A stretch of DNA of 37,016 bases, from contig PDIM01010332.1 in assembly GCA_002811675.1 (NCBI GenBank), positions 7,408 to 44,423 of the forward strand, read 5' to 3'. Of this stretch, positions 10,052 through 18,950 are shown piece by piece. Below the pieces are notes generated by a model. The model was not told the DNA's origin, did no database searches, and was given only the letters and a program-made list of their open reading frames with translations. A program made the translations under genes and the position numbers. The first letter of the stretch is position 1. The number at the start of each line of letters is the position of its first letter. Source of the stretch: Ichthyosporea sp. XGB-2017a (lineage: Eukaryota > Opisthokonta > Ichthyosporea).

Positions 10052-13000
10052 ATGTTTGTAATGGCTAATTCAACCAAACTACCGAAGCTCTTTCTAGGGA
10101 TCGTAATGATCGCCTTGTTGGGGACCCTACCCACTGCCTTGGGAGAGACAACACGAGTGACCAGAGATGACGATGACTTTGGGAGTTGTCAGAGCAATGA
10201 AATCCCAATCTCGGTGGTTAATCCGAAAACACAGACTCCTTGTTTCCCATGTGAGTATGATCCCTTTACGTGCTCCTTGTTAGCGAGTATGGCATCTGCT
10301 TCCATGAAAGAAAAGGACGGAAGCAGCATAGAGAACCGCGTGACTGATGAAGAAGCTCCTGAATTAGTACATATGGAAGCTCTCATGAGAGACTACATTG
10401 ATCTGCTGTATACCTTTAGACTCGAGAAGGCAAACCTTGCATTTCATCGCATCCAATCCGCCTCTCCGATAACCGCAACTGCTGAAACTCGTAGCGCCTT
10501 TGATCCTGGGTCCTGGTCGACAGCTGGTACCGTTGGAAAGGTCATGAAAGGAACTGGGCTGTTGAAGAACTTCAAGTACATTTACGATCTTGCGAAACCA
10601 GAAATAGAAGCATCGTTTGAAGAATTGGTTCGTGGGATGCTCTTTATAGATGACACTCTTATAAATGTTAAGAAGGCCAGTACTGCAAAGAGTCTTAAAG
10701 TTTTGAAAGTGTTGGGATACGTAGGTGTCGGTTTGGATGTTGCACTTTCTGTGTGGGAGCTTATTGAACATTGGGTCGAGGGAGACACCACTTACAAGCG
10801 GATCCATGTGGATGTGATTGTAAAGGACTATCGCGTACTCAACCACAAGAGCTATGCTGAGGTACTCACTCGTATTAACAAGGATAGATATGACTCAATC
10901 AGGCAGGCAAGTGCGTTCTTTGAAGATATTAGAAAGGATAGAGAAACGTACAATAAGAACAAAAAGCAATTACTTCTTCTGGCTCTTGGAGAAGAAGAAA
11001 GCGTATTTAATCGTCTTTCGATGGATACTCTTGTTGAACGAGTCGTAACTCTACCATCTTTTGATGGCCTGTCCCCTGCCTCACTCCTCTTACGCAAAAC
11101 CTTAGACAGTCGTTCCAGTCAAATGACAGCCTTGGATCTTTTCCGGACCGGAATGCTCTTTTTTGGGTCTGAAACTGTGATTGTAGGAAGCTTTGATTAC
11201 TTGAATATGGCGTGTGCGTTTCAGTCCGTCCCTTATGCTCGAATGAATTGCCCTAAAGCAAAGTCCGCAAGTGGTAATTGCAAGAATTTCGTTGCTATTT
11301 TCTTGGCCGGGAAAGAAGGAAACACCGTCCATGGCCTGGAATACATTTGGAATGCTATTCATTCGGATATATTTCGTGAAATGATTGGTATAAGTGAAAA
11401 GAGTAGCGTTAGAGCTGAGTTGGTTAAGGCTTTCAGCTTTCTCATGGCAGAAACAGGGTACCTGAATGATAAGCGTAACACGACAATTCGTACGGTTGAC
11501 GCATTGGAGGGAAAGGATGATTATGAATGGTCAGGTGATCCGCTCAAAGACAACCGCGATCAGTATATTTTGCTCGGCAATGTATTCGTCCAGGTAACTG
11601 TGCATAGAATGTGTAAATGTACTTCGGTTTATAACTTGTACTCTTCAGAACAGGCCGAAACGAAGTTTAAAGAATGCGAGGCAAAAGTTCAAGATTCGGG
11701 TAACGAGCCGTGTAGCGAGTGCTTGGATAACGTACCTGATGATGATAAACCTTCTGCCAAGGGAATTGTTGAAATTACAAATGGAAGAAAGGAAAGTTCG
11801 ACATCGCAGTTGAGGCATTTAGTGAATGTAGCTTCCCCTGAAGACCAATCTGTTTCCAAAACATTTTATGTTGTGGATAACAAAGTATTCGAAACTGACC
11901 AGGATTCGGCAATTGCGTCTCCAGAAAAAGGCACCATTAAAGGACTTTATACCCTTGATGGTTTTATAATAGTCGCTTTCGAAACAACAACTGAAATGGT
12001 TGTTATCAGCCCGTATTCCGACCCAGTTGTCTCCTGGGCAATTAATAGTCCTACTGAATGTTCTTTTGAGGTTACACTTGTTAAATCAAAATTAGAATCT
12101 GCGGCTGGTTCTGAAGCATCTAAGACGAAAACTGATTTCCAAACAATTGGTTCAATTGTTACAACTTCCGCTGGAAAAGTGCTCGTTGATGAATCTGCGA
12201 AAGACCGAACCAAGAATACCTTACTTGTTTACTTTGGAACGGACAAAGGATTTGTTGGAAGAACTGAAATAGACATTTTGAAATCTGGCAAATCAGACAA
12301 ATGTCTACGCAACGTTTACAAATTAGGTGTACATTCAGTGGTCAAACTTGTTCCTAACTACAAATTCTTCTCTAAGAGAAAGTATGGCTTTGCGGCTATA
12401 ACATCCAAGGCTGAAGTCTTCACTTCTCTTTCCGAGGATGGCAGTGAAAATGAGATTGAAAAGGTGAAACTATTCGAGTCATTTGATGCTAAAAAACAAA
12501 TCTTGGACCGAGCCCCTGGTAAGCTAGGTGGTGCGCACATTTATTTTGCAGAATATGAAGGTAACGGTGATGGCAGTTGTCCAAACAATAATATACGGAT
12601 TGACAATGACAAGTATTCCTACAGCGGAATATGTCAGCAAGAGCTCAATGCGGATATGCTGGATGGTACTTGGATATATGAAAGTGACCTTGGAATTGGC
12701 AGTAAGAGTGACGGGGGGAAAGTGCTTGAGTTTCGGCTTGTTTCTTTAGCGTGGTACCCCGCACGTCCCCATTACTACTTGGGGGGTTCATACGATAGTT
12801 ACTTTTTGGCATCATCCGTCTTTTACTTTAGGTTACGCTTTCCCACCACGTCCACTACCAATACCAAAGCCCGGGTGAAGCCTTTGATCTCGTATCATCG
12901 AGGGCCAATGGAGTGTCAAGGTTGTAGGAACAATCCGAACAGCGAAAGCGTTCCTGCGAGAGATCATTGGAATTGCTATGGTAGCCTTAGGACCTTTCAG

Positions 13001-13519
13001 TCTAAGAACGGCGGGCGCGACAAAGACAAATACCCTGATGCGACATTATTAAGGGCGCATTGCAATTTTGACTGGCTTCTCTCAACTACAATGAATTTAC
13101 CTTCCATGGCATGTGTTGTCAACGGCTATTTCTTTGCATATACCCCAAGTGAGAACCGATGGGTGTTTCAGGTGATGACCGAAGACCTCATTTCATCCAC
13201 ACCAACATCATCAGAAAGAGCAATGAAACCCTTTTCCAGATTTCAGTCGGGCTTGGTAAGCTCCTTTGTTGTCTTTCAAAAAGATATGTTTGTATTGTGT
13301 ACCATTGCTGGTTGTACTGGAGTATCAATGTCGGTAAAGGACGGCGAAGACCAGAACTTGCTTTCGTATAACCCGATACGTAGATGGACAGACGGAATCC
13401 CGGAAATGTCCTACCCTTATGGTGACATTGTGGCCATGGTGAAGCCCACCGATGAATGTCGGAATGTGTATACTTGCGCGAGTAAAGATACGATAAAAGT
13501 TTCCAAACCCTCAAGGTAA
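10052..13519 (+). CDS. Large secreted paralog of the 1,702-aa protein, lacking the EGF-like tail (1,155 aa)
   Basis: Starts with a signal peptide (Met1 or Met4, hydrophobic core to about residue 28, then AlaLeuGly), followed by an acidic stretch and the family motif TPCFPCEYDPFTC. It aligns end to end with the first two thirds of the minus-strand neighbour: APELVHMEAL versus APELAHVENL; EGDTTYKRI versus EDTTYKRV; FRLVSLAWY versus FRFVSQTWY; DHWNCYGSL versus HHWNCNGVL; and RWTDGIPE versus SWNHGTPD. It stops just where the paralog enters its Cys-rich and EGF-like region (near CRNVYTCAS versus CTSGTCAPC). It is a single exon. No transmembrane anchor is evident beyond the Gly-rich hydrophobic segment, so it is probably secreted. 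Either it lost the tail or the other copy gained it. Function unknown. Confidence 0.85.
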   Translation: MFVMANSTKLPKLFLGIVMIALLGTLPTALGETTRVTRDDDDFGSCQSNEIPISVVNPKTQTPCFPCEYDPFTCSLLASMASASMKEKDGSSIENRVTDEEAPELVHMEALMRDYIDLLYTFRLEKANLAFHRIQSASPITATAETRSAFDPGSWSTAGTVGKVMKGTGLLKNFKYIYDLAKPEIEASFEELVRGMLFIDDTLINVKKASTAKSLKVLKVLGYVGVGLDVALSVWELIEHWVEGDTTYKRIHVDVIVKDYRVLNHKSYAEVLTRINKDRYDSIRQASAFFEDIRKDRETYNKNKKQLLLLALGEEESVFNRLSMDTLVERVVTLPSFDGLSPASLLLRKTLDSRSSQMTALDLFRTGMLFFGSETVIVGSFDYLNMACAFQSVPYARMNCPKAKSASGNCKNFVAIFLAGKEGNTVHGLEYIWNAIHSDIFREMIGISEKSSVRAELVKAFSFLMAETGYLNDKRNTTIRTVDALEGKDDYEWSGDPLKDNRDQYILLGNVFVQVTVHRMCKCTSVYNLYSSEQAETKFKECEAKVQDSGNEPCSECLDNVPDDDKPSAKGIVEITNGRKESSTSQLRHLVNVASPEDQSVSKTFYVVDNKVFETDQDSAIASPEKGTIKGLYTLDGFIIVAFETTTEMVVISPYSDPVVSWAINSPTECSFEVTLVKSKLESAAGSEASKTKTDFQTIGSIVTTSAGKVLVDESAKDRTKNTLLVYFGTDKGFVGRTEIDILKSGKSDKCLRNVYKLGVHSVVKLVPNYKFFSKRKYGFAAITSKAEVFTSLSEDGSENEIEKVKLFESFDAKKQILDRAPGKLGGAHIYFAEYEGNGDGSCPNNNIRIDNDKYSYSGICQQELNADMLDGTWIYESDLGIGSKSDGGKVLEFRLVSLAWYPARPHYYLGGSYDSYFLASSVFYFRLRFPTTSTTNTKARVKPLISYHRGPMECQGCRNNPNSESVPARDHWNCYGSLRTFQSKNGGRDKDKYPDATLLRAHCNFDWLLSTTMNLPSMACVVNGYFFAYTPSENRWVFQVMTEDLISSTPTSSERAMKPFSRFQSGLVSSFVVFQKDMFVLCTIAGCTGVSMSVKDGEDQNLLSYNPIRRWTDGIPEMSYPYGDIVAMVKPTDECRNVYTCASKDTIKVSKPSR

Positions 13520-13523
13520 TAAA
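13518..13523 (+). terminator. Poly(A) signal overlapping the stop codon of the 1,155-aa gene
   Basis: AATAAA shares two bases with the TAA stop at 13517-13519. A second AATAAA at 13703-13708 gives an alternative 3' end about 180 bases later. Confidence 0.45.
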
Positions 13524-13779
13524 TAGATGGTTTTCCGTTGAGAAGAAGCTGGAGAAGCGTTTTGCACGTGATATCTTTACATGTGATAGTTTGTGATTTT
13601 GAATAGCAAACCTCGTACTTTGGAGACCTGTCCAGTTTGTAGATTTCATAGGAGCGCAAGAGAATGAATGATATTACTACACCAAATCCTAAGATGGATG
13701 CAAATAAACGATTAGAAATATAAACAGATTTGTAAGCGTCCCTGCATCTGCTTTTCTTTATCTATTCATCCATGGCCTG

Positions 13780-14337
13780 ATGAACGTGAGTGATGTTTAT
13801 TGTGTAGAATTTGATTATGGACCAAGCCAGCCAGTTGCTCGTGTTGTTCATAACACACAGGCGCTTGATGTGGAGAGTCTCTCAAAGTCAATAGCCGCTG
13901 CAATGCACACTGAGATTGAGTCCTTAAAGATGCATATGACTCATCTGGCGTCTTCATTGTCAAAAGGCACCCTTACAGATGCATCCATGATTGCTTCACC
14001 GTCCCAGGATGTTAGTGAAAGTCCCGAAACGTGTGCGATTAAGGCGGGACTCGAAAATGTAACAAAGAATGCTTCACATGCTCAAAACGGCATTTGCACA
14101 GATGAGTCAATTGCTCCACCCTCACCGAGCACCGAAGCTTCTGTGATTGAGACTTGCCCCGCTGTTGAGCGTGAAGAATGTAAAGAAACTGTCTCTACTG
14201 AAGAGGATATTCTTTTTAGTAAATTGGATGCTATTGGGCAATACCTTAAAGACCTTCGAATAAGAAGAAAGATGAGCGCCAATTCCAAAGCGAAATCAGA
14301 TGAGGAAAAAGAATACGTTGTACTCAAAGACAATTAG
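13780..14337 (+). CDS. Unknown protein with short coiled-coil segments (185 aa)
   Basis: No family recognised. There is a helical segment at residues 29-62 (Leu/Ile/Met every three to four residues), then a Ser/Thr/Glu/Pro-rich linker, then a short helix (about 145-170) with a basic Arg-Arg-Lys patch and an acidic end. It has no signal peptide, so it is probably cytosolic or nuclear. The start is preceded by a three-codon upstream frame, ATG GCC TGA, whose stop overlaps the main ATG (TGATG); this could lower or re-initiate translation. AATAAA follows at 14494-14499. It lies in tandem after the 1,155-aa gene with 260 bases between them. Confidence 0.6.
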   Translation: MNVSDVYCVEFDYGPSQPVARVVHNTQALDVESLSKSIAAAMHTEIESLKMHMTHLASSLSKGTLTDASMIASPSQDVSESPETCAIKAGLENVTKNASHAQNGICTDESIAPPSPSTEASVIETCPAVEREECKETVSTEEDILFSKLDAIGQYLKDLRIRRKMSANSKAKSDEEKEYVVLKDN

Positions 14338-14493
14338 AATAATATTGCAGGCACTTTTCGTGCTCCTTTAAAATGAAAATATCTTACTCCAGATGTTAGA
14401 TGGTTAGCCAGTCCACAGGGAAGTGCTCAAGAGTATATTTTCCAAAGATACCTTTTTGGAGTCATCATACATTGGACTTTCCTTCAATCGTAC

Positions 14494-14499
14494 AATAAA
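14494..14499 (+). terminator. Poly(A) signal of the 185-aa gene
   Basis: AATAAA about 157 bases beyond the TAG stop, in an otherwise featureless 3' flank. Confidence 0.5.
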
Positions 14500-14740
14500 C
14501 AAAATATTCATCGGATGTCCATGCAAGACGCAAAAATGTGTTTGAAACAGTTTACATAATAGTAGGATCGGTCTTTGTTTCAACTTTCATTCATACTAGG
14601 CCTTACACGTGTACAACACACATGCGGTTAATGACGTGAAGTGAATTGGAAAAGTACATTTGGCCTTTGTATTTAAAGATGTAAAGAAGAAAGAGAACCG
14701 TCTATGAAAAATGGGTTTGAGGTGCCTGTGCTTTTGAAAT

Positions 14741-14764
14741 CAAACAAACAAACAAACAAACAAA
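14741..14764. repeat. (CAAA)n microsatellite
   Basis: Six consecutive CAAA units followed by an A run. Simple-sequence repeat with no other content. Confidence 0.8.
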
Positions 14765-14894
14765 AAAAAGACAGTGGATTTGAAAAATGAGTGAGGAAGG
14801 AACCACTGAGCCGGAGAGTCAGGGGACGGAGGGAAGTAAGGCTTTAACTGTATCTTTACCTGGAAATAGTAAAGCAGATGCTGTGGCTGATACG

Positions 14895-15330
14895 TCAAGG
14901 ACAGGAGATGTGAAATGTTTACAAGACCCCCCGTGAATAAGAAAACGGTGAACCCGAACTTTCCTGGGTGGCCCACTGAAAGTTCCCATTTGCTTGTCAA
15001 CTACACCATTCTTAGTTCTACCTGGTTGCAATTCAACTGGTATAATTTAAACGGAACTTAGATTATAAATGTCAACCAGATGGGCCGGGTGTTCCTTTGT
15101 TCACAGAGGACCTCAGTGAACAAAAGTGTAACTCTAAAGGGGAACTTTTCCATTATGATGGAGAATCTAAAATGGCCTATATCACTGCATTTGAAGGAAA
15201 TGACTGCGTTGGTGAGATCCGCTGGCAAGCATCATTCTTAATCAAAACGTGTACAAAAACAATGATCCTACTTCTCCCCCAAGAGCGACCATATCAGAAG
15301 ATTACAGTCTCGTCTTTTACTGAGGTCTAG
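14895..15330 (+). pseudogene. Frameshifted remnant of the Cys-rich secreted protein family
   Basis: Two open pieces in different frames together match the C-terminal two thirds of the 247-aa and 257-aa proteins at 15615 and 17463. The first piece (to about 15058) contains PVNKKT (shared exactly with the 247-aa protein), then VNYT and LQFNWY. After a frame change near 15048-15070 the second piece (to the stop at 15328) contains CQPDGPGVPL, the KCNSKGELFHYD region, a Cys-Val-Gly segment and a C-terminal PYQKITVSS, which the intact copies have as PYQQITVSS and PYQQVTVSA. The signal peptide and first half are missing. Orientation is opposite to the two intact copies. A standalone gene made from the second piece (from 15097) is unlikely because it would lack a signal peptide and half the Cys pairs. 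Confidence 0.8.
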
Positions 15331-15582
15331 CTAAGAGTAAGTGCGATTCAAAGGACGAGATGATGGTTTTATCCTCAATCTTCAGGTTTTCGCGGATAAA
15401 AAGAATATGATGGTAACATTGGTTGGTTGAAAACTTCGGTTGAAAAGAAATTAGTTTCCGGCTGCGGAGCTAAAGTGGTGAGCTTCTATTGATTTGATGC
15501 TGAGGATTAGCAAACCACCAGTGAATAGAGAATGAAGCACGGAGAAAACCGAGAAAACACGTTCTTATTACTTAAGCTGATG

Positions 15583-15588
15583 TTTATT
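15583..15588 (-). terminator. Poly(A) signal of the 247-aa gene
   Basis: AATAAA on the minus strand, 27 bases past the stop. The paralog at 17463 has its own signal at almost the same distance. Confidence 0.6.
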
Positions 15589-15614
15589 TGTCACGCAAGC
15601 TCACCCAGTGCTCT

Positions 15615-16358
15615 TTACACCTGAGCAGGGGAGGAGACAGTTATCTGCTGATATGGAGCCATTCCTGTGATGAATAAAGTCATAGTTTGCATGCATGTGT
15701 TGATTAAAAACGCAGTGTAAGACAAGTAATCACCAGTGCAGTCTTCCTGATGATAGCTAGTGAGAGAAGCCATTTTAGTTTCCTTGTCGTAATGAAAAAA
15801 CCCGCCAAGTGAATTACACATTTCTGGGGCGAGTTGCATCGTTGGCAGAGGCACCCCTGCACCCTTTGTTTGGCATTTGTCAGTCAACGCATACGACATA
15901 AATTGCATGTGTGTAGTATTAACTCGGGTGTAGTTCATAAGAATATGAGTATCAGGTTGATTTTGAGGAAAGAAGGGGTCTGCTGTCTTCTTATTCACAG
16001 GAGTGTTGTACAAACCATGAGGCTTGCATCTCGCTGACTTTTCTGGCTTTTTCATCTGCGCTTCACAGTCATCCTTAGTGGCAAATGCACACAGGTATAG
16101 TTCATCACCAGATACCAAGGTAAAAGCCCATCCTTCCTCCACAGAAGTATCATCACAGACATTAAGATTGGAAACCATTCCAGTTACAGGACCATCCATT
16201 GTATCATAGTATGAAACATTGATGTACTTGGGAGCAAAGTCAGCTCCTTCTGCTCTTCTTTCAAGGGGGCTTGCGGAGGCGGAGATGGTGACTATCAGAA
16301 GAATAATCGCAGCAGTGGCAAAGACCGCGTTCAATCCAGATGCTTTAAGCAGGCTCAT
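15615..16358 (-). CDS. Cys-rich secreted protein with predicted Kex2-type propeptide site (247 aa)
   Basis: Signal peptide at residues 1-30 (long hydrophobic core ending SASAS), then Pro-Leu-Glu-Arg-Arg: a dibasic site at 34-35 typical of Kex2/furin-like processing. The mature part opens with AEGADFAPKYIN and TMDGPVTG, both near-identical in the 257-aa paralog. Eight Cys sit at equivalent places in both proteins, suggesting four disulfides. The C-terminus is a conserved beta-like strand, PYQQITVSS. Several Asn-x-Ser/Thr sequons could carry glycans. It is a single exon with TATA and CCAAT boxes at conserved positions. No family is recognised; it could be a secreted effector, wall or matrix protein, but nothing in the sequence decides. 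Confidence 0.85.
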   Translation of the reverse strand: MSLLKASGLNAVFATAAIILLIVTISASASPLERRAEGADFAPKYINVSYYDTMDGPVTGMVSNLNVCDDTSVEEGWAFTLVSGDELYLCAFATKDDCEAQMKKPEKSARCKPHGLYNTPVNKKTADPFFPQNQPDTHILMNYTRVNTTHMQFMSYALTDKCQTKGAGVPLPTMQLAPEMCNSLGGFFHYDKETKMASLTSYHQEDCTGDYLSYTAFLINTCMQTMTLFITGMAPYQQITVSSPAQV

Positions 16359-16550
16359 AACGAAATTTAATATGCAAAGTAAAAGATCTTTCGATAAAGC
16401 AAAACTTAATCAATAAAGCAGATAGTTGCAATACGCAAAAGTAATCAAAATCAAGCAAGGAAAACAAATAAAATTGCAAATTTATATTTTCTTTGTAGGA
16501 CACAGAAGGTAAAGATATGGAAGCAACTCAAGGTTGAGCATGCGCACATC

Positions 16551-16558
16551 TTTATATA
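16551..16558 (-). promoter_or_regulatory. TATA box of the 247-aa gene
   Basis: TATATAAA on the minus strand within GAGTATATAAAG, about 195 bases before the ATG. The paralog has the same core at the same distance, so the promoter was duplicated along with the gene. Confidence 0.65.
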
Positions 16559-16731
16559 CTCTTCATTTGCTTGGATTTGCATCAAGATGGTCTGAAACCA
16601 GTTTATGTAGCAAAGCGGAGAATCCAACCACCAATCTACGCAAATTACATTAAGATACCTTTCCCATAAAGGGTAACCCTGACCTATAATTTATAAATAG
16701 ACGATACAACTCCAAAAGGGCTGTCCCTTTT

Positions 16732-16738
16732 AGCCAAT
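16732..16738. promoter_or_regulatory. CCAAT-type upstream element of the 247-aa gene
   Basis: AGCCAAT inside a block (about 16721-16747, core TTTTAGCCAATTGA) that recurs as 18735-18761 upstream of the 257-aa gene. Conservation in otherwise diverged flanks suggests a functional element or residual homology from the duplication. Confidence 0.5.
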
Positions 16739-16759
16739 TGAAGTTCAATTACAAGTGGA

Positions 16760-17430
16760 GCTTTGAAGTTAGGGTCCGCAATGAGATTTCCCGATCATTG
16801 TTACAATTGTATAAACCCTTTGAGACCTCACACTTGACTGTGACTTGACCAACTTTAACAGGCCTCCCGTCTATGATGGCAAAAATACTGAAAAGTCACT
16901 CATGAGGATATATTGTATTGTCAAAGTGAGCCGCTTTGTTCAGTTCTGTAAATAAGTAATTGGGCCTGCCAGATAGAAAATAGTGTTGCTATTTCAAGGC
17001 AATATATACTTCCGCATCTTACGGCATACGAGAGAGAGACAAAAAGAACACAGGGGAAGCACGAGGAGCTCCTGTTTTCCTTGTATCAAGAGTGCAGCAT
17101 ACACTGTTGCTGCGATCGGAGGCAAAAGTTGTCTTTCCAGATCCACTTTGGGTAGGGGGGTAAAAGAACCTTACAAAGTTGGATTTTGCTCCCTGTTTTG
17201 CTCATCTGACTGAGTTACTAAACGCTACGATGCCTTTGTCGGCTAGCCCATAGATGGCTTTCAGGGAATCTACGGTATAGCTTTTCAACTTGCTATGCGA
17301 GGTAGAAACTATTTTGCTATTTAACGCTGTACTACAAAAAAGTATTGGCAAAGAACAAGGCACGTCACATAAGGAGATGATGAATGAAGGAGGAAAGATG
17401 AAGAAATTATAAGTCCAAACTAGGTACGTA
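16760..17430. other. Intergenic, no supported gene
   Basis: Between the upstream block of the 247-aa gene and the 3' end of the 257-aa gene I see no supported gene. A minus-strand stretch near 17080-17200 encodes a P-loop-like SGSGKTT, but the frame is short and lacks the leading Gly/Ala of a Walker A motif. Confidence 0.4.
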
Positions 17431-17436
17431 TTTATT
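17431..17436 (-). terminator. Poly(A) signal of the 257-aa gene
   Basis: AATAAA on the minus strand, 27 bases past the stop, matching the position in the 247-aa paralog. Confidence 0.6.
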
Positions 17437-17462
17437 ATGGAAACTGATGCTCACCCGATGCT

Positions 17463-18236
17463 CTACACCTCAGCCGGGGCGGACACGGTTACCTGCTGAT
17501 AAGGACCACTTCCAATGAAGGTTGGTCTAGTGGCCGATCTAGGCAGAGCCACAGTTTGTGTACAGGAGTTGATTAAAAGTTCAGAGTAAGAGAGGTAGTC
17601 ACCAGTGCAGTCGTTGTGACTATATTCAGTGACAGAGGCCAGTTTAGTTTCTTTGTCGTAATGAAGAAATAAACCTCTTGGATTGCACTGCTCTTCAGAG
17701 AGTTCGATCGGCAAAGACTGCCCTAGTCCCTTTGTTTGGCATTTACCAGTCATATCTTCAGTCATCTCATACACATTGAATTTGATTTGAGTTGGACTGA
17801 TCTTGGTGTAGTTGAAAACCGCAGGTCCATCCATATCATTGCCAAAGCTAGGGTCTACTGCCTTCTTATTGAGGGAGGTTGAGAAGAAATCATGTTGCGT
17901 GCAGTTCTGAGGGTTTACTGGCTCTTTCATTTGAACGTGACAGTCGCGCTCATTATAAAGCACACATTGGTAAACTTTACTTTCGGAAACCATATTAATA
18001 ACCCACCCGTTCTGTTTATAGGTGAAATGACAGACATTCATGATGGACATTGATCCAGTTACGGGACCATCCATTGTATCATAGAACGAAATATTGATGT
18101 ACTTGGGAGCAAAGCCAGCTCCTTCTGCTCTTCTCTCTATGGGGCTTGCGGAGACGGACAGGGTGACAATCAGAAGAACATTAGCAACAGTAGCAAAGAC
18201 TGAGGCCAATCTAGATGCTCTGGTGAGTCTCATCAT
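17463..18236 (-). CDS. Cys-rich secreted protein, tandem paralog of the 247-aa protein (257 aa)
   Basis: Same architecture as the neighbour downstream: signal peptide (1-31), Ile-Glu-Arg-Arg dibasic site at 35-36, AEGAGFAPKYIN, TMDGPVTG, eight Cys in matching order, DKETK-LASVTEY, DCTGDYLSYSELLINSC, and a PYQQVTVSAPAEV C-terminus. It differs by an 8-10-residue insertion before the last strand (a basic, Ser/Thr/Pro-rich stretch near residues 232-242) and by a remodelled middle segment. The N-terminal and C-terminal blocks are the most conserved, so the middle may be diversifying. Start at 18236; a second Met directly follows. Single exon. Confidence 0.85.
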   Translation of the reverse strand: MMRLTRASRLASVFATVANVLLIVTLSVSASPIERRAEGAGFAPKYINISFYDTMDGPVTGSMSIMNVCHFTYKQNGWVINMVSESKVYQCVLYNERDCHVQMKEPVNPQNCTQHDFFSTSLNKKAVDPSFGNDMDGPAVFNYTKISPTQIKFNVYEMTEDMTGKCQTKGLGQSLPIELSEEQCNPRGLFLHYDKETKLASVTEYSHNDCTGDYLSYSELLINSCTQTVALPRSATRPTFIGSGPYQQVTVSAPAEV

Positions 18237-18425
18237 GGTGAAATTTTAATGTAAAATGAAAGAGATCTTTCGAGAGGACAATAAATAACTTAATGAATAA
18301 ATAGATGAATCAAAAAGATAGATTCAAAACTCAAAATCTAGTAACAGAAAAAATATTTAAATTTTAGATTTATACTTTCTATAGCTTATGGAAGAAGAAG
18401 ATTCCAAGCACACACTGGGGTTGCC

Positions 18426-18433
18426 TTTATATA
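18426..18433 (-). promoter_or_regulatory. TATA box of the 257-aa gene
   Basis: TATATAAA on the minus strand (GGAGTATATAAAGG), about 190 bases before the ATG, in register with the paralog's promoter. Confidence 0.65.
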
Positions 18434-18745
18434 CTCCTCCCTTGTTTGCCCCTGCACCACAACAGATGAGCCCTCTGGGCAAATTACCATTTTTGCCGCA
18501 TTTCGAAACTATTTAAAGCAACCTACTATAGACAAGTAGCAAAAGCCTTTTGCTATAAACAGGCAAAGTCTTTCCGATGTCCTCCCGAAATGGCAAACCA
18601 TCTCTGGGGCAGAAATTTTTCAAGAAATGCTTAGAAACCATCAAAAGGGTCTGTTAGAACTTTAAGAACCAAAAGGCCTCTCAAAATTAAAGGCGGCGTT
18701 TTGTGGTGGACCTTAATCTGCTAAAGCGCGCGGGTTGTCCTTTTT

Positions 18746-18752
18746 AGCCAAT
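18746..18752. promoter_or_regulatory. CCAAT-type upstream element of the 257-aa gene
   Basis: AGCCAAT in the block shared with the paralog (18735-18761). A short GTTGCGA direct repeat follows at about 18770-18785. Confidence 0.45.
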
Positions 18753-18950
18753 TGAGGTTCACGTCTGCGAGTTGCGAGTTGCGAGAGGGTGCATCACCGA
18801 CCAGCTTAGATTTCCTCGGGTTAGATTTCCCGCATCCCTTGCCTCTTGAGAGTAATTGGGCCTGTGAATTGTGAATTGAGTGAATAAATTATGTGCCCTT
18901 GCAGAGGGGAGAATTTACTAGATCCTATAAATTACTCATTTAGATTTTAG

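Larger units (their letters stand above)
14338..14894. other. Intergenic, no supported gene
   Basis: 3' flank of the 185-aa gene, a CAAA microsatellite, and an open frame of about 50 codons from 14786 that overlaps the start of the pseudogene below. Nothing convincingly coding. Confidence 0.4.

Noticed and set aside
17080-17200. Minus-strand peptide with SGSGKTT resembling a P-loop.
   Set aside because: About 60 codons, Thr where Walker A needs Gly/Ala, no second motif and no promoter; likely chance.
16983-17213. 76-codon plus-strand open frame with several Cys.
   Set aside because: No signal peptide or promoter, composition like random sequence, no match to the neighbouring Cys-rich family.
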